A stretch of 64,000 nt of DNA, from assembly GCA_041168905.1 (NCBI GenBank), contig JBEEJZ010000238.1, positions 44,485 to 108,484 on the forward strand, read 5' to 3'. Shown piece by piece: positions 44,662-53,837 of this stretch. The notes beneath the pieces were generated by a model. It was not told the DNA's origin. It did not search any database and saw only the letters and a program-made list of their open reading frames with translations. Numbering within the stretch: position 1 is the first letter of the stretch; every line of letters starts with the position of its first letter. This DNA comes from JBEEJZ01 sp041168905. GTDB lineage: Bacteria; Pseudomonadota; Gammaproteobacteria; Burkholderiales; Burkholderiaceae_C. Made by a program: the position numbers and the translations under genes.

Positions 44662-46527
44662 TCAGATGCGCTGGGCTTGCTGGGCATCAGCATAACGGGC
44701 GTGGGCCTCGTTCACTTCGGGGCGGGTGGACACCTCGGGTATCGCCACCTCCCACCAGCAGCCGCCGTCGGTGGTGCGAGTATGCGTGGTGTCGATGACC
44801 AGCACCTGGGTGCGCTTGGCCGCACGGGCCTGCACCATGGCCGCCTTCAATTCCACCACGTCCTTCACGTGCACGGCGTCGGCGCCCATGCTGCGGGCAT
44901 GCATGGCAAAGTCCAGCGTGCTGGCCTCGCCACCCTCGCCGATGCAGTCGTCCAGCAGGTTGTTGAAGCGCGGGCTACCGGTGGCCAATTGCAGGCGCTG
45001 TATGCAGCCGTAACCCCGGTTGTCCAGCACCACGATGATGAGCTTTTTGCCCAGCAGCACCGAAGTGGCCAGCTCGGAATTCATCATCATGTAAGAGCCG
45101 TCGCCCACCATGACGATGACTTCCTGGTCGGGTCGGGCCATCTTGGCGCCCAGACCCCCGGCAATCTCGTAGCCCATGCACGAAAAGCCGTATTCCATGT
45201 GGTAGTTGCCGGGACGGCTGGCACGCCAGAGCTTGTGCAGCTCGGCAGGCAAAGTGCCTGCGGCGCACAGGGCGATGTCGTGCTCGCCGCTGTTGCCGCC
45301 CTGGTCGTTCAGGGAGTCGCGCACGGCACCGATGACTTCGGCGTCGTAAGGCAGGGTGTCGGTGGGGACGGCGGTGGTCAGCTCGGTGATGCGGGCATTG
45401 GTGGCTGCGGCACGCTGGCGGGCGCGCTCGGTCCAGGCCGCATCGGCTGCCCAGCCTTGCAGGCGGTCTTGCAACTGTCCCAGGCCCACACGGGCGTCGG
45501 CCACCAGGGCCATGCCGCTCCACTTGCCGGCGTCGTAGCTTTGCACATTGAGGCTGAGCAGGCGTGCCTTGGGGAACAAGGCATGCGAGCCAGTCGTGAA
45601 GTCCTGCAGGCGGGTGCCCACGGCAAACACCACGTCGGCCTCGCGAGCCAGTTCGTTGGCGGCAGAGACGCCATCCACACCAATGGCACCCAGGTTGAGC
45701 GGGTGGTCCCAGGGCAGGCTGCTCTTGCCGCCGTGCGACTCGACCACCGGCACACCGTGCGCGTCGGCAAAGGCCCGCAGGGCATCCCAGGCCTGGCTGT
45801 ACAGCACGCCGCCGCCGGCCACGATCAGCGGCTGCCTGGCTGACTTCAGCAAGGCGACCGCATCGGCCAGTTCACGAGCGTCAGCCGGGGGACGGCGAAA
45901 ACGCAGCACTTCGGGGTGCAAAAAGCTCTCGGGGCAATCAAAGGCGTGTGCCTGCACGTCTTGCGGCAAAGCCAGGCAGGCCGGGCCGCAGGCGGCGGGG
46001 TCGGTCATCATCTGGATGGCACGGGGCAGCGCCGTCAGAATCTGCTCGGGCCGGCTGATGCGGTCAAAGTAGCGGGTGACCGGGCGGAAGGTGTCGTTGG
46101 CGCTCAGGTCGCCTTGCGAAAAGCTTTCGATCTGCTGCAGCACCGGGTCGGGCCGGCGCGTGGCAAAGGTGTCGCCCGGTAGCAGCAGCACTGGCAGGCG
46201 GTTGACGTGGGCCACCGCCGCCGCCGTGACCAGGTTGGTGGCGCCAGGGCCGATGCTGGTGCTCACGGCCATGATGCGCTGGCGAAAGTTGGCCTTGGCA
46301 TAGGCCACAGCCGCGTGGGCCATGCCCTGCTCGTTGTGTGCGCGGAAGGTGGGCAGGCGATCACGTTCAGCCACCAGGGCCTCGCCCAAACCCGCCACAT
46401 TGCCATGGCCAAAAATGGTGAACACGCCACCGCAATAGGGCAGCACAGCGCCGTCGCTCATTTCCACACGCAGAGCCGCCAGATGCTTGACCAGCGCCTG
46501 GGACATGGTGAGACGTTGGGTCGTCAT
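44662..46527 (-). CDS. iolD: 3D-(3,5/4)-Trihydroxycyclohexane-1,2-dione acylhydrolase IolD
   Basis: A 621-residue thiamine-diphosphate enzyme that opens the inositol-derived ring to 5-deoxy-glucuronate. It has GVFTIFGHGNVAGLGEAL near the N-terminus and the glutamate region RAHNEQGMAHAAVAYAKANF. The cofactor motif is GDGSYMMMNSELATSV with NNRGYGCIQ-like following sequence (DNRGYGCIQRLQ). Third of three thiamine-binding domains is complete. Second gene of the operon. Confidence 0.94.
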   Translation of the reverse strand: MTTQRLTMSQALVKHLAALRVEMSDGAVLPYCGGVFTIFGHGNVAGLGEALVAERDRLPTFRAHNEQGMAHAAVAYAKANFRQRIMAVSTSIGPGATNLVTAAAVAHVNRLPVLLLPGDTFATRRPDPVLQQIESFSQGDLSANDTFRPVTRYFDRISRPEQILTALPRAIQMMTDPAACGPACLALPQDVQAHAFDCPESFLHPEVLRFRRPPADARELADAVALLKSARQPLIVAGGGVLYSQAWDALRAFADAHGVPVVESHGGKSSLPWDHPLNLGAIGVDGVSAANELAREADVVFAVGTRLQDFTTGSHALFPKARLLSLNVQSYDAGKWSGMALVADARVGLGQLQDRLQGWAADAAWTERARQRAAATNARITELTTAVPTDTLPYDAEVIGAVRDSLNDQGGNSGEHDIALCAAGTLPAELHKLWRASRPGNYHMEYGFSCMGYEIAGGLGAKMARPDQEVIVMVGDGSYMMMNSELATSVLLGKKLIIVVLDNRGYGCIQRLQLATGSPRFNNLLDDCIGEGGEASTLDFAMHARSMGADAVHVKDVVELKAAMVQARAAKRTQVLVIDTTHTRTTDGGCWWEVAIPEVSTRPEVNEAHARYADAQQAQRI

Positions 46528-46557
46528 GAGAGTTCTTTCTTCACAAAGGGTAAAACA

Positions 46558-48513
46558 TCAGGCCGCAGCGCGTACAGCCTGATGGCGATTGCGCCAGGCC
46601 TCGACCAGCACCGCAAAATTGCGCGCCACTTCATCGATCAAAGCCGCATCGCTCATCTCGCCCTTGAACCACTTCAGGGAGGCATCGACCCACAGCGTGC
46701 GACCCACCATGAAGCCTTTAACCACCGGATTGGTGGCATGCACAAAGCTGTCGGCCAGGTATTGCAGGGGCTGGTTCAAGCCCAGGATCACGGCGCCACG
46801 GCAGTGCGGATCACGCTCGTTGACCAGGTCGTTCAGGGCAGCCCAGCCTGCAGGCTGCATGGGTGCCAGCTTCCACCACTCGGGCTTCACGCCCAGGTTG
46901 TAAAAGCGCTTCACGGCACGCAGCACAGCCGCATCTTCGGTGCCGGCGGGTGTCATGGCCTTGGGCGCAATGATCTCCAGCAAGAGCTCGTTGCCGCTTT
47001 CGCGGGTGGCTTCCCAGAGCTCCAGCACTTTTTGCTCTTGCGCCAGGCGCAGCTCGAAGGCGTCGTCCGGGTGGTAGTGCACCAGACATTTCACGACCTG
47101 CTCGGTGGGCCAATGGATCAGGGCGCTGCCTATCGAGCGCACGCCGTCAAACTGCAGCGGGCGCGAGCCCGGCAACTCGACCGGACGCCCCACCCACCAG
47201 CCCCGGCCGGTGGCGCTGGCCAGTGCGTCAGCACCATAGTCGCCGCCATCAATCAGCACGCCGGTATGGCCCTGCAACTGGTGGCTGCGCTCCACCTGCT
47301 CGGCGGCTTGCACCAGCAGCTTTTTCAGGGCGGGAATGCGGGCCTCGGAAGCGCCGGCCTCACGCACCATGTCAAAAAACTGGCTGCGGTGGTCAAACGC
47401 CATCACGCACAGCTCGCGCCAGTCCGGGCGAGCAGCGGTCACGCGGTGCAGATGAGCCAGCTGCTGATCCGCATCCACCTTGGGGTTGCGGTTGCCACCG
47501 AACCAGTGCGCCAACTCAGCCGGCGTGGGCATGGCGGCCGAACACGCATGGCGCGACACCACAATAGCGCCGCAGGCATTGGCTACCTGGGTGGATTCCG
47601 CCCAGTCCTTGCCCTGCAGGAGGCTGGCCATCAGGCCCGACAAAAACGCGTCGCCAGCACCCAGCACATTCAGCACTTCAACCCGCTCACCACGGTAAGT
47701 GGGGGCTGCATCGATGTCATCGGGAATCTCGCCTTCCATCACACAGCAACCCAGGGCGCCGCGCTTGACCACCAGGGTGGCCCCGGGGCACAAGCCCCGC
47801 ACCACACGCAGGCTGGCAATCAGGTCGTCGGCCACACCGCCGGCGATGAAGAACTCTTCCTCGGTGCCCACCAGCATGTCAAACAAGGGCAGCGAGGCTT
47901 GCAGCTGGCGAGTCACGCCTTCGTCGGACACATAGCGGTTTTCACCAGCACCGCGACCGGTCAGTCCCCACAGCACGGGCCGGTAATCGATATCGAGCAC
48001 GGTGGTGGTGCCGTGTTTGCGCGCCAGCTCCAGGGCGCGATGCGAGGCCGCACGCGTACCGGGTGTGGACAAGTGCGTGCCCGTAATGGCCAAGGCACGG
48101 CACTGGGCAATGAAGTCTTCGCTGATTTCGCTGGCCTGCACCGCCATGTCGGCGCAGTTTTCGCGCACAAACAGGAGCGGGAAAGTGTCGCGGTCTTTCA
48201 GGCCCAGCAAGACCAGGGCGGTCAGCCGCTCGGGGTCGATTTGCACCTGGCTGGTGTCGCAGCCCTCGGCCTGCAGGGTTTCCAGCAGGAAACGGCCCAT
48301 CTGTTCATTGCCCACGCGCGACACCATGGCACTCTTGCAACCCAGGCGGGCCACGCCGAACGCCAGATTGGCCGAGCTCCCGCCCAGATACATTGCCATG
48401 CTGCGCGCATCCTCCAGCCGGCTGCCGAACTGCTGGGCATACAGGTCCACGGCCAATCGGCCCAGGCAGGCCAGGTCAAAAGGGCGACCCACTGGAAATT
48501 GCAAGGTACTCAT
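46558..48513 (-). CDS. iolC: Fused 5-dehydro-2-deoxygluconokinase IolC and DUF2090 (IolJ-like aldolase) protein
   Basis: A 651-residue fusion. The N-terminal 340 residues are a PfkB kinase with GRLAVDLYAQQFGSRLED, GGSSANLAFGVARLG and the catalytic GAGDAFLSGLMASLL. The remainder is a DUF2090 domain (LCVMAFDHRSQFFDMVREAG), thought to act as the 2-deoxy-5-keto-6-phosphogluconate aldolase that yields dihydroxyacetone phosphate and malonate semialdehyde. One polypeptide would thus cover two consecutive steps. ATG 48513 is chosen over the GTG one codon upstream. It is the first gene of the iol operon. Confidence 0.92.
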   Translation of the reverse strand: MSTLQFPVGRPFDLACLGRLAVDLYAQQFGSRLEDARSMAMYLGGSSANLAFGVARLGCKSAMVSRVGNEQMGRFLLETLQAEGCDTSQVQIDPERLTALVLLGLKDRDTFPLLFVRENCADMAVQASEISEDFIAQCRALAITGTHLSTPGTRAASHRALELARKHGTTTVLDIDYRPVLWGLTGRGAGENRYVSDEGVTRQLQASLPLFDMLVGTEEEFFIAGGVADDLIASLRVVRGLCPGATLVVKRGALGCCVMEGEIPDDIDAAPTYRGERVEVLNVLGAGDAFLSGLMASLLQGKDWAESTQVANACGAIVVSRHACSAAMPTPAELAHWFGGNRNPKVDADQQLAHLHRVTAARPDWRELCVMAFDHRSQFFDMVREAGASEARIPALKKLLVQAAEQVERSHQLQGHTGVLIDGGDYGADALASATGRGWWVGRPVELPGSRPLQFDGVRSIGSALIHWPTEQVVKCLVHYHPDDAFELRLAQEQKVLELWEATRESGNELLLEIIAPKAMTPAGTEDAAVLRAVKRFYNLGVKPEWWKLAPMQPAGWAALNDLVNERDPHCRGAVILGLNQPLQYLADSFVHATNPVVKGFMVGRTLWVDASLKWFKGEMSDAALIDEVARNFAVLVEAWRNRHQAVRAAA

Positions 48514-48823
48514 CACTCATTAGCCCGCAGGCGTCCCTCGGTAGGTTGGTTTCTGGTGCCCAAACGAGCTCGGGTCTCGGCACCGCAAATCGTCGTCGCG
48601 CAAAAGCTGCACCCCGCCAAACGGGGGGCTGGTTTTAAAGCGCTCGGAGTCTAGATTTTAAAGAATCTTTTTTCTCTAGGTGTAATCCCTTAGAAAATAT
48701 TTTCCAAATTTTTAAAAAAGTGTCTATAGTTCGCTCCTGCCAAGACCCCTGGCAATGGTTGCAAGGGGCCCATTTACCGGGAAGCCGGTGCAGGCAATTC
48801 CAAACTCACTCTGGAGACTTTTC
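48514..48823. promoter_or_regulatory. Divergent iolC / inositol-transporter control region with two GAA-N6-TTC boxes
   Basis: This 310-base gap holds no gene. The part next to iolC is GC-rich; 48652-48720 is AT-rich and carries AGAA-N6-TTCT (48662-48675) and AGAA-N6-TTCC (48692-48705), whose centres are exactly 30 bp apart on one helix face. The family rule for RpiR-type IolR repressors in rhizobia is GGAA-N6-TTCC. A -10 TATAGT (48725-48730) with a poor -35 (TTCCAA, 48702-48707) inside the second box would drive the transporter genes. The likely regulator is the RpiR protein encoded at 59955-60752. Confidence 0.55.
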
Positions 48824-49753
48824 ATGAAAAAACTTCTGATCGCTGCTGCTGTATCCGCCACCCTGCTGTCGCCCATGGCCGCACAGGCTCAAAAAGTGGG
48901 TCTGGCCATGGCTCAACTCGACACTTTCCTGACCATCCTGAAGGACGGCACCCTGGCTGCTGGCAAAAAAGCGGGCGCCACCATCCAGGTGGAAGACGCT
49001 GGCAATGATGTGGGCAAGCAGCTCAGCCAGATCCAGAACATGATTGCGCAGAAATACGACGCCATCATCGTCAACCCCGTGGACACCGATGCCACCCCCA
49101 AGATGACCAAGATGGTGACCGACGCCGGCATTCCCCTGGTGTACGTGAACCGCAAGCCCGTTGACTTCGAAAAGCTGCCCAAGGGCGTGGCTTTCGTGGC
49201 CTCTGACGAGAAAGTCTCTGGCACCCTGGAAACCCAGGAAGTTTGCCGTCTGCTCAAGGGCAAAGGCAACATTCTGGTCTTGATGGGCGAACTGTCCAAC
49301 GAAGCTGCTCGCACCCGCACCAAGGACATCGAAGAAGTCGTTGCCACCAAAGAATGCTCGGGCATGAAGATTGTCGACAAGCGTGAAGGCGCATGGGACC
49401 GCACCAAGGCACAAGACATCACCACCAACTGGTTGTCCTCTGGCACCAAGTTTGACGCCATCATCGCCAACAACGACGAAATGGCCATCGGCGCGATCAA
49501 CGCTCTGAAGGCTGCCAAGAAGTGGACCCCTGCCTCCATCGTGGCTGGCATTGACGCGACCCCTGATGCCCTGGCTTCCATGAAGGCCGGCGACCTGAAG
49601 GTGACCGTGTTCCAGAATGCTGCTGGCCAAGGTTCTGGCGCTGTCGAAGCCGCTCTGAAGCTCATCAAGAAGCAGCCTGTTGAGCGCTTTGTGAACGTGC
49701 CCTTCGAGCTGGTCACCCCCGCCAACCTGGCCAAGTACACCGGCAAGAACTGA
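48824..49753 (+). CDS. Inositol-type ABC transporter substrate-binding protein (ribose-binding family)
   Basis: A 309-residue periplasmic protein. The signal peptide MKKLLIAAAVSATLLSPMAA (then QA) is cleaved near residue 22, and the periplasmic binding protein domain of the RbsB/IbpA type follows (VGLAMAQLDTFLTILKDG, IIVNPVDTDATPKM, VAGIDATPDALASMKAGDLK). CTGGAGA lies upstream of ATG 48824. Divergence from iolC and the gene order binding protein-ATPase-permease, as in the Caulobacter ibpA-iatA-iatP system, make myo-inositol the likely ligand. Confidence 0.88.
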   Translation: MKKLLIAAAVSATLLSPMAAQAQKVGLAMAQLDTFLTILKDGTLAAGKKAGATIQVEDAGNDVGKQLSQIQNMIAQKYDAIIVNPVDTDATPKMTKMVTDAGIPLVYVNRKPVDFEKLPKGVAFVASDEKVSGTLETQEVCRLLKGKGNILVLMGELSNEAARTRTKDIEEVVATKECSGMKIVDKREGAWDRTKAQDITTNWLSSGTKFDAIIANNDEMAIGAINALKAAKKWTPASIVAGIDATPDALASMKAGDLKVTVFQNAAGQGSGAVEAALKLIKKQPVERFVNVPFELVTPANLAKYTGKN

Positions 49754-49771
49754 TCTGTTTCGCTGACCCGG

Positions 49772-49794
49772 GGACGCCTCCAAAAGAGGCGTCC
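49772..49794 (+). promoter_or_regulatory. Intercistronic hairpin after the inositol-binding protein gene
   Basis: GGACGCCTC (49772-49780) pairs perfectly with GAGGCGTCC (49786-49794) around the loop CAAAA, and TCTTCATTTC follows. It lies between the binding-protein gene and the ATPase gene and is a partial terminator or mRNA stabiliser. Confidence 0.7.
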
Positions 49795-49828
49795 TCTTCA
49801 TTTCAACTTCCCTTACCGAGTTCACAGG

Positions 49829-51361
49829 ATGTCTGACACCGCCACGCTGCAGCGCTCTGACACACAGTCGGCTGCCACTTCCCCGTTGCTGGAAATCCAG
49901 GGCATACGCAAGGCGTTCCCCGGTGTGGTCGCGCTGGACAATGTTTCCTTCCAGCTGAAGGCGGGCACGGTACACGCCCTGATGGGCGAAAACGGCGCGG
50001 GCAAATCCACGCTGATGAAGATCATTGCTGGCATCTATACGCCAGACAAGGGCGAGATCCGCCTGAATGGCCGTGCCGTCACGCTGGCCTCACCCATCGA
50101 TGCGCTGAGTCAAGGCATCGCCATGATTCACCAGGAACTGAACCTGATGCCCCATATGACGGTGGCAGAAAACGTCTGGATCACGCGCGAGCCCAAGAAC
50201 CGCTTTGGTTTTGTGGATCACGCGGAGTTGAATCGAAAAACAGCCGAACTGTTCAAGACCCTGAACATCGACATTGATCCCACCATAGAAATTCAGGAAC
50301 TGTCGGTTGCCAACCGGCAGATGGTCGAGATCGCCAAGGCGGTCTCTTACGACTCTGACGTGCTCATCATGGATGAGCCCACCTCGGCGTTGACCGAAAA
50401 AGAAGTCTCCCACCTGTTCGCCATCATCCGCAATGTGCGGGCGCAGGGCAAAGGCATCATTTACATCACACACAAGATGAATGAGCTGTTCGAGATCGCC
50501 GATGAGTTTTCGGTGTTTCGCGACGGCCAGTACATCGCCACCTGCGCCTCCACCGACGTGACCCGCGACGACATCATCAAGATGATGGTGGGCCGCGAAA
50601 TCACCCAGATGTTTCCCAAGCAGACCGTGCCGATCGGCGAGGTCGTGCTGTCGGTCAGGAACCTCACGCTCGACGGCGTGTTCAAAGACGTTTCCTTTGA
50701 CATCCGTGCCGGTGAAATCATGGGCATGGCGGGCCTGGTGGGGTCGGGCCGCTCCAACGTGGCCGAAACCCTGTTTGGCGTGACGCCTGCCAGCAGCGGC
50801 AGCATCGCCATCAATGGCCAGGACATCCGTATCGACACCCCGGCCAAGGCTATGAGCGCTGGCCTTGCCTTCCTGACCGAAGACCGCAAGGAAACCGGCT
50901 GCTTTCTGTGCCTGAATATTCAGGACAACATGGACAGCGCCGTGCTGAGCCAGCGCTACGTCAGCAAGGGCTTTGTCCAGAACAAGCCTCTGGTGAAAGA
51001 CTGCGTGGAGATGGCCCAGCGCCTGCGCGTCAAAACGCCGGACATGAATGAAATCATTCAAAACCTCTCAGGTGGCAATCAGCAAAAAGTGCTGGTGGGA
51101 CGCTGGCTGTTGACCAATCCCAAGATCCTGATCCTGGATGAGCCCACACGCGGCATCGACGTGGGTGCCAAGGCAGAAATTCACCGGCTGGTGTCCGAAC
51201 TCGCGGGTACAGGTGTCGCCATATTGATGATTTCGTCCGAAATGCCCGAAGTGCTGGGCATGAGCGACCGCATTGCCGTGATGCACGAAGGCCGTATCAC
51301 AGGCATTCTTGACCGTAAAGATGCAGACCAGGTGTCCGTCATGGACCTGGCTGCCAAGTAA
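49829..51361 (+). CDS. Inositol-type ABC transporter ATP-binding protein (two ABC domains)
   Basis: A 510-residue MglA/RbsA-type ATPase. The first domain has Walker A GENGAGKST (53-61) and the signature-like LSVANRQMVEIAKAV. The second has a degenerate Walker A AGLVGSGRSNVAE and the signature LSGGNQQKV, with a Walker B ILILDEPTRGIDVG. The asymmetric sites are normal for this family. It powers the ribose-type importer encoded on both sides. Confidence 0.92.
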   Translation: MSDTATLQRSDTQSAATSPLLEIQGIRKAFPGVVALDNVSFQLKAGTVHALMGENGAGKSTLMKIIAGIYTPDKGEIRLNGRAVTLASPIDALSQGIAMIHQELNLMPHMTVAENVWITREPKNRFGFVDHAELNRKTAELFKTLNIDIDPTIEIQELSVANRQMVEIAKAVSYDSDVLIMDEPTSALTEKEVSHLFAIIRNVRAQGKGIIYITHKMNELFEIADEFSVFRDGQYIATCASTDVTRDDIIKMMVGREITQMFPKQTVPIGEVVLSVRNLTLDGVFKDVSFDIRAGEIMGMAGLVGSGRSNVAETLFGVTPASSGSIAINGQDIRIDTPAKAMSAGLAFLTEDRKETGCFLCLNIQDNMDSAVLSQRYVSKGFVQNKPLVKDCVEMAQRLRVKTPDMNEIIQNLSGGNQQKVLVGRWLLTNPKILILDEPTRGIDVGAKAEIHRLVSELAGTGVAILMISSEMPEVLGMSDRIAVMHEGRITGILDRKDADQVSVMDLAAK

Positions 51362-51379
51362 ATTCCCGGAGACTCCCCC

Positions 51380-52399
51380 ATGAGCAGCACAAGCGCAACC
51401 CCATCCATCGCCCTCGGCAGCAAGCCGAAATTCAAGCTCCCCGCCGAAGCCAGCATTTTTCTGGTGCTGCTCGGTATCTCCCTGTTTTTTGAAGCCCTGG
51501 GCTGGTACGTCAACAACGAAAGTTTTCTGTTCAATATAGAGCGGCTGCAAATCATCATCTTGCAGATGGCGGTGATCGGCATCATTGCAGTGGGTGTGAA
51601 CCTGGTCATCATCACCAGCGGCATCGACCTGTCTTCAGGCTCGGTGGTGGCCGCCGCCGCCGTGGTGTCGGCCAGCCTGGCGCAGGTGTCTGACTTTCCT
51701 CGGGCCGTGTTCCCCACCTTGACCGATCTGCCCATGGTCTGGCCGCTGCTGGCTGGTGCCACGATCGGTTTGCTGATCGGCCTGCTCAACGGCTCCCTGA
51801 TTGCCTACACCGCCATTCCTCCCTTCATTGCCACGCTGGGCACCATGGTCGCTGCACGCGGCTTTGCCAAGTGGTTCACCGGTGGCATGCCCGTGAGCAT
51901 GCTGACCGATGACTTCGCCGCCATAGGCTCGGGTGCCAACCCGGTTTACATCTTTCTGTTCATTGCCTTTATCTTCCATATCGTCTTGCGCTACACCCGC
52001 TTTGGCAAATTCACCTATGCCATCGGCGCCAACCGCCAGGCCGCCCGGGTGTCAGGCATCAATGTGAATCGCCACCTGATCTGGATTTACACCATCGCAG
52101 GTTTGCTCAGCGGCATTGCCGGCAGTGTGACTGCCGCCCGTGCCATCTCTGGTCAGTCGGGCATGGGCGTGATGTATGAGCTGGACGCCATTGCGGCCGT
52201 GGTGATAGGCGGCACCTCACTGGTCGGCGGGCTGGGCCGTATCACGGGCACGGTGATTGGCGTGCTCATTCTGGGTGTGATGATGTCGGGCTTCACCTTC
52301 ATCCGTATCGACGCCTACTACCAGGAGATGGTCAAGGGTGCCATCATTGTGGCCGCGGTGGTGGCCGACCAGTACCGCAACAAAAAGCGTGGACGCTAA
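51380..52399 (+). CDS. Inositol-type ABC transporter permease (RbsC family)
   Basis: A 339-residue membrane protein with eight to ten hydrophobic segments. It contains VNLVIITSGIDLSSGSVVAA, the IPPFIATLGTMVAARGFAKW motif of the family and AIAAVVIGGTSLVGGLGRIT. It forms the channel for the binding protein and ATPase encoded upstream and ends 18 residues after VVADQYRNKKR would start. A strong hairpin follows the stop. Confidence 0.92.
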   Translation: MSSTSATPSIALGSKPKFKLPAEASIFLVLLGISLFFEALGWYVNNESFLFNIERLQIIILQMAVIGIIAVGVNLVIITSGIDLSSGSVVAAAAVVSASLAQVSDFPRAVFPTLTDLPMVWPLLAGATIGLLIGLLNGSLIAYTAIPPFIATLGTMVAARGFAKWFTGGMPVSMLTDDFAAIGSGANPVYIFLFIAFIFHIVLRYTRFGKFTYAIGANRQAARVSGINVNRHLIWIYTIAGLLSGIAGSVTAARAISGQSGMGVMYELDAIAAVVIGGTSLVGGLGRITGTVIGVLILGVMMSGFTFIRIDAYYQEMVKGAIIVAAVVADQYRNKKRGR

Positions 52400-52404
52400 G
52401 TAGC

Positions 52405-52424
52405 CGGCGGGTACGCACCCGCCG
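52405..52424. terminator. Hairpin between the inositol transporter operon and vapC
   Basis: CGGCGGGT (52405-52412) pairs with ACCCGCCG (52417-52424) around ACGC, five bases after the permease stop. The genes on both sides converge on it. No T tract follows, so termination may be partial. Confidence 0.6.
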
Positions 52425-52432
52425 AGCGCAGC

Positions 52433-52843
52433 TTACTGGCTGGATTGGACCCAGTTCTCAACTTGTAGCGCGGGCACGCGCTCAAATTCCGACATGTTGT
52501 TCGTCACCAGCACCAGACCTTCGCTGCGTGCGTGACCGGCAATGTGCAGGTCATTCACTCCGATAGGTTGGCCAAGTTTTTCCAGGACAGCACGGATGGC
52601 ACCGTAGTGTTGCGCGGCCTTTGCGCCATAGGGCAGAACTTCCAGCCGACTGCAAAAATCTTCAATAGCGGACAGGTTTTCACTCACACGGCTGCTTTTC
52701 TCTGCACCATGTACCAGTTCAGCCAAGGTGATGGAGGAGATTGCCATGCGGCTGGCGTTGGCATTGAACGTGGCAAGCACCTCAATGGGGCGGCGCTTCA
52801 GCACGTAGATAACGATGTTGGTGTCCAGTAGGTAGCGCAGCAT
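52433..52843 (-). CDS. vapC: VapC family PIN-domain ribonuclease toxin
   Basis: A 136-residue PIN-domain protein. The acidic metal ligands are visible: Asp7 in LLDTNIVIYVL, Glu42 in LAELVHGAEKS and Asp98 in IGVNDLHIAGHA, followed by VTNNMSEFERV. VapC toxins cut initiator tRNA or other structured RNAs. The start shares one base with the antitoxin stop. The toxin appears intact. Confidence 0.92.
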   Translation of the reverse strand: MLRYLLDTNIVIYVLKRRPIEVLATFNANASRMAISSITLAELVHGAEKSSRVSENLSAIEDFCSRLEVLPYGAKAAQHYGAIRAVLEKLGQPIGVNDLHIAGHARSEGLVLVTNNMSEFERVPALQVENWVQSSQ

Positions 52844-53076
52844 CAGAAGGCTTCCCTCTCCGACTGGTGCTGGGTCGCACGCTCGGGGAGGAAATCGTCA
52901 CTCACGGCGGGGCCATCCAGAAAGAAGCTGTCCCAGGTTTGGTCGACGGGGGCGATGATGCGCTCGTTGCCCTTGACCCGTATTTCCACTTTGTGGACGC
53001 CCTCAGGCAGGCGGACGTCCACCGGGAGGCGGACTGCCTGGGTGCGGTTGTTAACAAAAACAGTGCCGATGGACAT
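52843..53076 (-). CDS. vapB: VapB/VagC family antitoxin
   Basis: A 77-residue AbrB-fold antitoxin: GTVFVNNRTQAVRLPVDVRL, then VEIRVKGNERIIAP, and an acidic tail that binds VapC. ATG 53076 has AGGAGA upstream on the minus strand. The AT-rich 53085-53115 segment, with GTATAT repeated 14 bases apart, is the likely promoter and operator and is shared with the divergent parD-like gene region. Confidence 0.9.
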   Translation of the reverse strand: MSIGTVFVNNRTQAVRLPVDVRLPEGVHKVEIRVKGNERIIAPVDQTWDSFFLDGPAVSDDFLPERATQHQSEREAF

Positions 53077-53213
53077 GACTATCTCCTGTATGACTGTGTA
53101 TATAGTAATCGTATATGGCGAAGTCGGTATCGTTGATCTTCGCTCTTCCAACGAGTTCGCCCCAAGCGTGCAAACCAGGGTCACGTGGATTGCAACTGCA
53201 ATACACTTGACCA

Positions 53214-53495
53214 ATGAAGACTGCAACGATCCCCCCCATACGCGTCGCCCCCGAGTTCAGGATGGAAGTTGAGGGCGTCCTGGAACAAGGTGAATCGCTT
53301 TCACAGTTCGTCGAGAACGCTGTGCGTCAAACAGTTTTGATGCGCAAGCATCAAGCCGAGTTCCTCCATCGGGGCATCGCTGCCATCGAAGAGACAAAAC
53401 GGGCAGGTGAAGGCCTATCGGCCGATACAGTGCTGGCCAGGCTGGAAGCCAAGCTGGCGGCGGCGCGTCAGACCCAGTCTCAAAATAGCGAATGA
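53214..53495 (+). CDS. YlcI/YnfO or ParD-like antitoxin
   Basis: A 93-residue protein. The N-terminal IPPIRVAPEFRMEVEGVLEQ, then GESLSQFVENAVRQTVLMRK, resembles the ribbon-helix-helix antitoxins of the YlcI/YnfO group. The C-terminal half, with RAGEGLSADTVLARLEAKLA, resembles ParD-type toxin-wrapping helices. It overlaps the toxin gene by four bases as ATGA. Confidence 0.8.
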   Translation: MKTATIPPIRVAPEFRMEVEGVLEQGESLSQFVENAVRQTVLMRKHQAEFLHRGIAAIEETKRAGEGLSADTVLARLEAKLAAARQTQSQNSE

Positions 53496-53809
53496 GCTAT
53501 CGCGTTCAGTTCAGCGCTACGGCCGAAGCAGACTTGGAAAGGCTCTTTGATTTCATTCTTCAGCGCGAACTGGAGAGTGCATCTGGCGATCTTGACATTG
53601 CCGAGCGAGCGCTGCGGGCCATCAAAGACAGCCTAGCCTTTCTGGGATCATCTCCATTTGCCTGTCGAAAGGTGGGGGTCAGTCCTTTCCTTCGTGAACT
53701 CGTGATCACCTTTGGTGGCACAGGCTATGTGGCGCTGTATGAGATCGTGGATGACCGTACCGTCATCATCGGTGCCATCCGTCATCAGCGGGCGGATGAT
53801 TACCACTGA
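53492..53809 (+). CDS. RelE/ParE family toxin
   Basis: A 105-residue protein of the RelE/ParE superfamily: YRVQFSATAEADLERLFDFI at the N-terminus, then LREL-VITFGGTGYVALYEI and the final VIIGAIRHQRADDY. Members block gyrase (ParE) or cut mRNA on the ribosome (RelE); the AIRHQR-DDY ending favours ParE. No interruption is seen. Confidence 0.88.
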   Translation: MSYRVQFSATAEADLERLFDFILQRELESASGDLDIAERALRAIKDSLAFLGSSPFACRKVGVSPFLRELVITFGGTGYVALYEIVDDRTVIIGAIRHQRADDYH

Positions 53810-53837
53810 GACTCGGGCGCAGTGTCAGGGGCATTTT

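Noticed and set aside
46207..48654. Very long plus-strand open frame (about 815 codons) opposite iolC and iolD
   Set aside because: It is antisense to two clearly recognised genes, has low-complexity His/Gln/Gly-rich composition and no family motifs, as expected for the mirror frame of GC-rich coding DNA.
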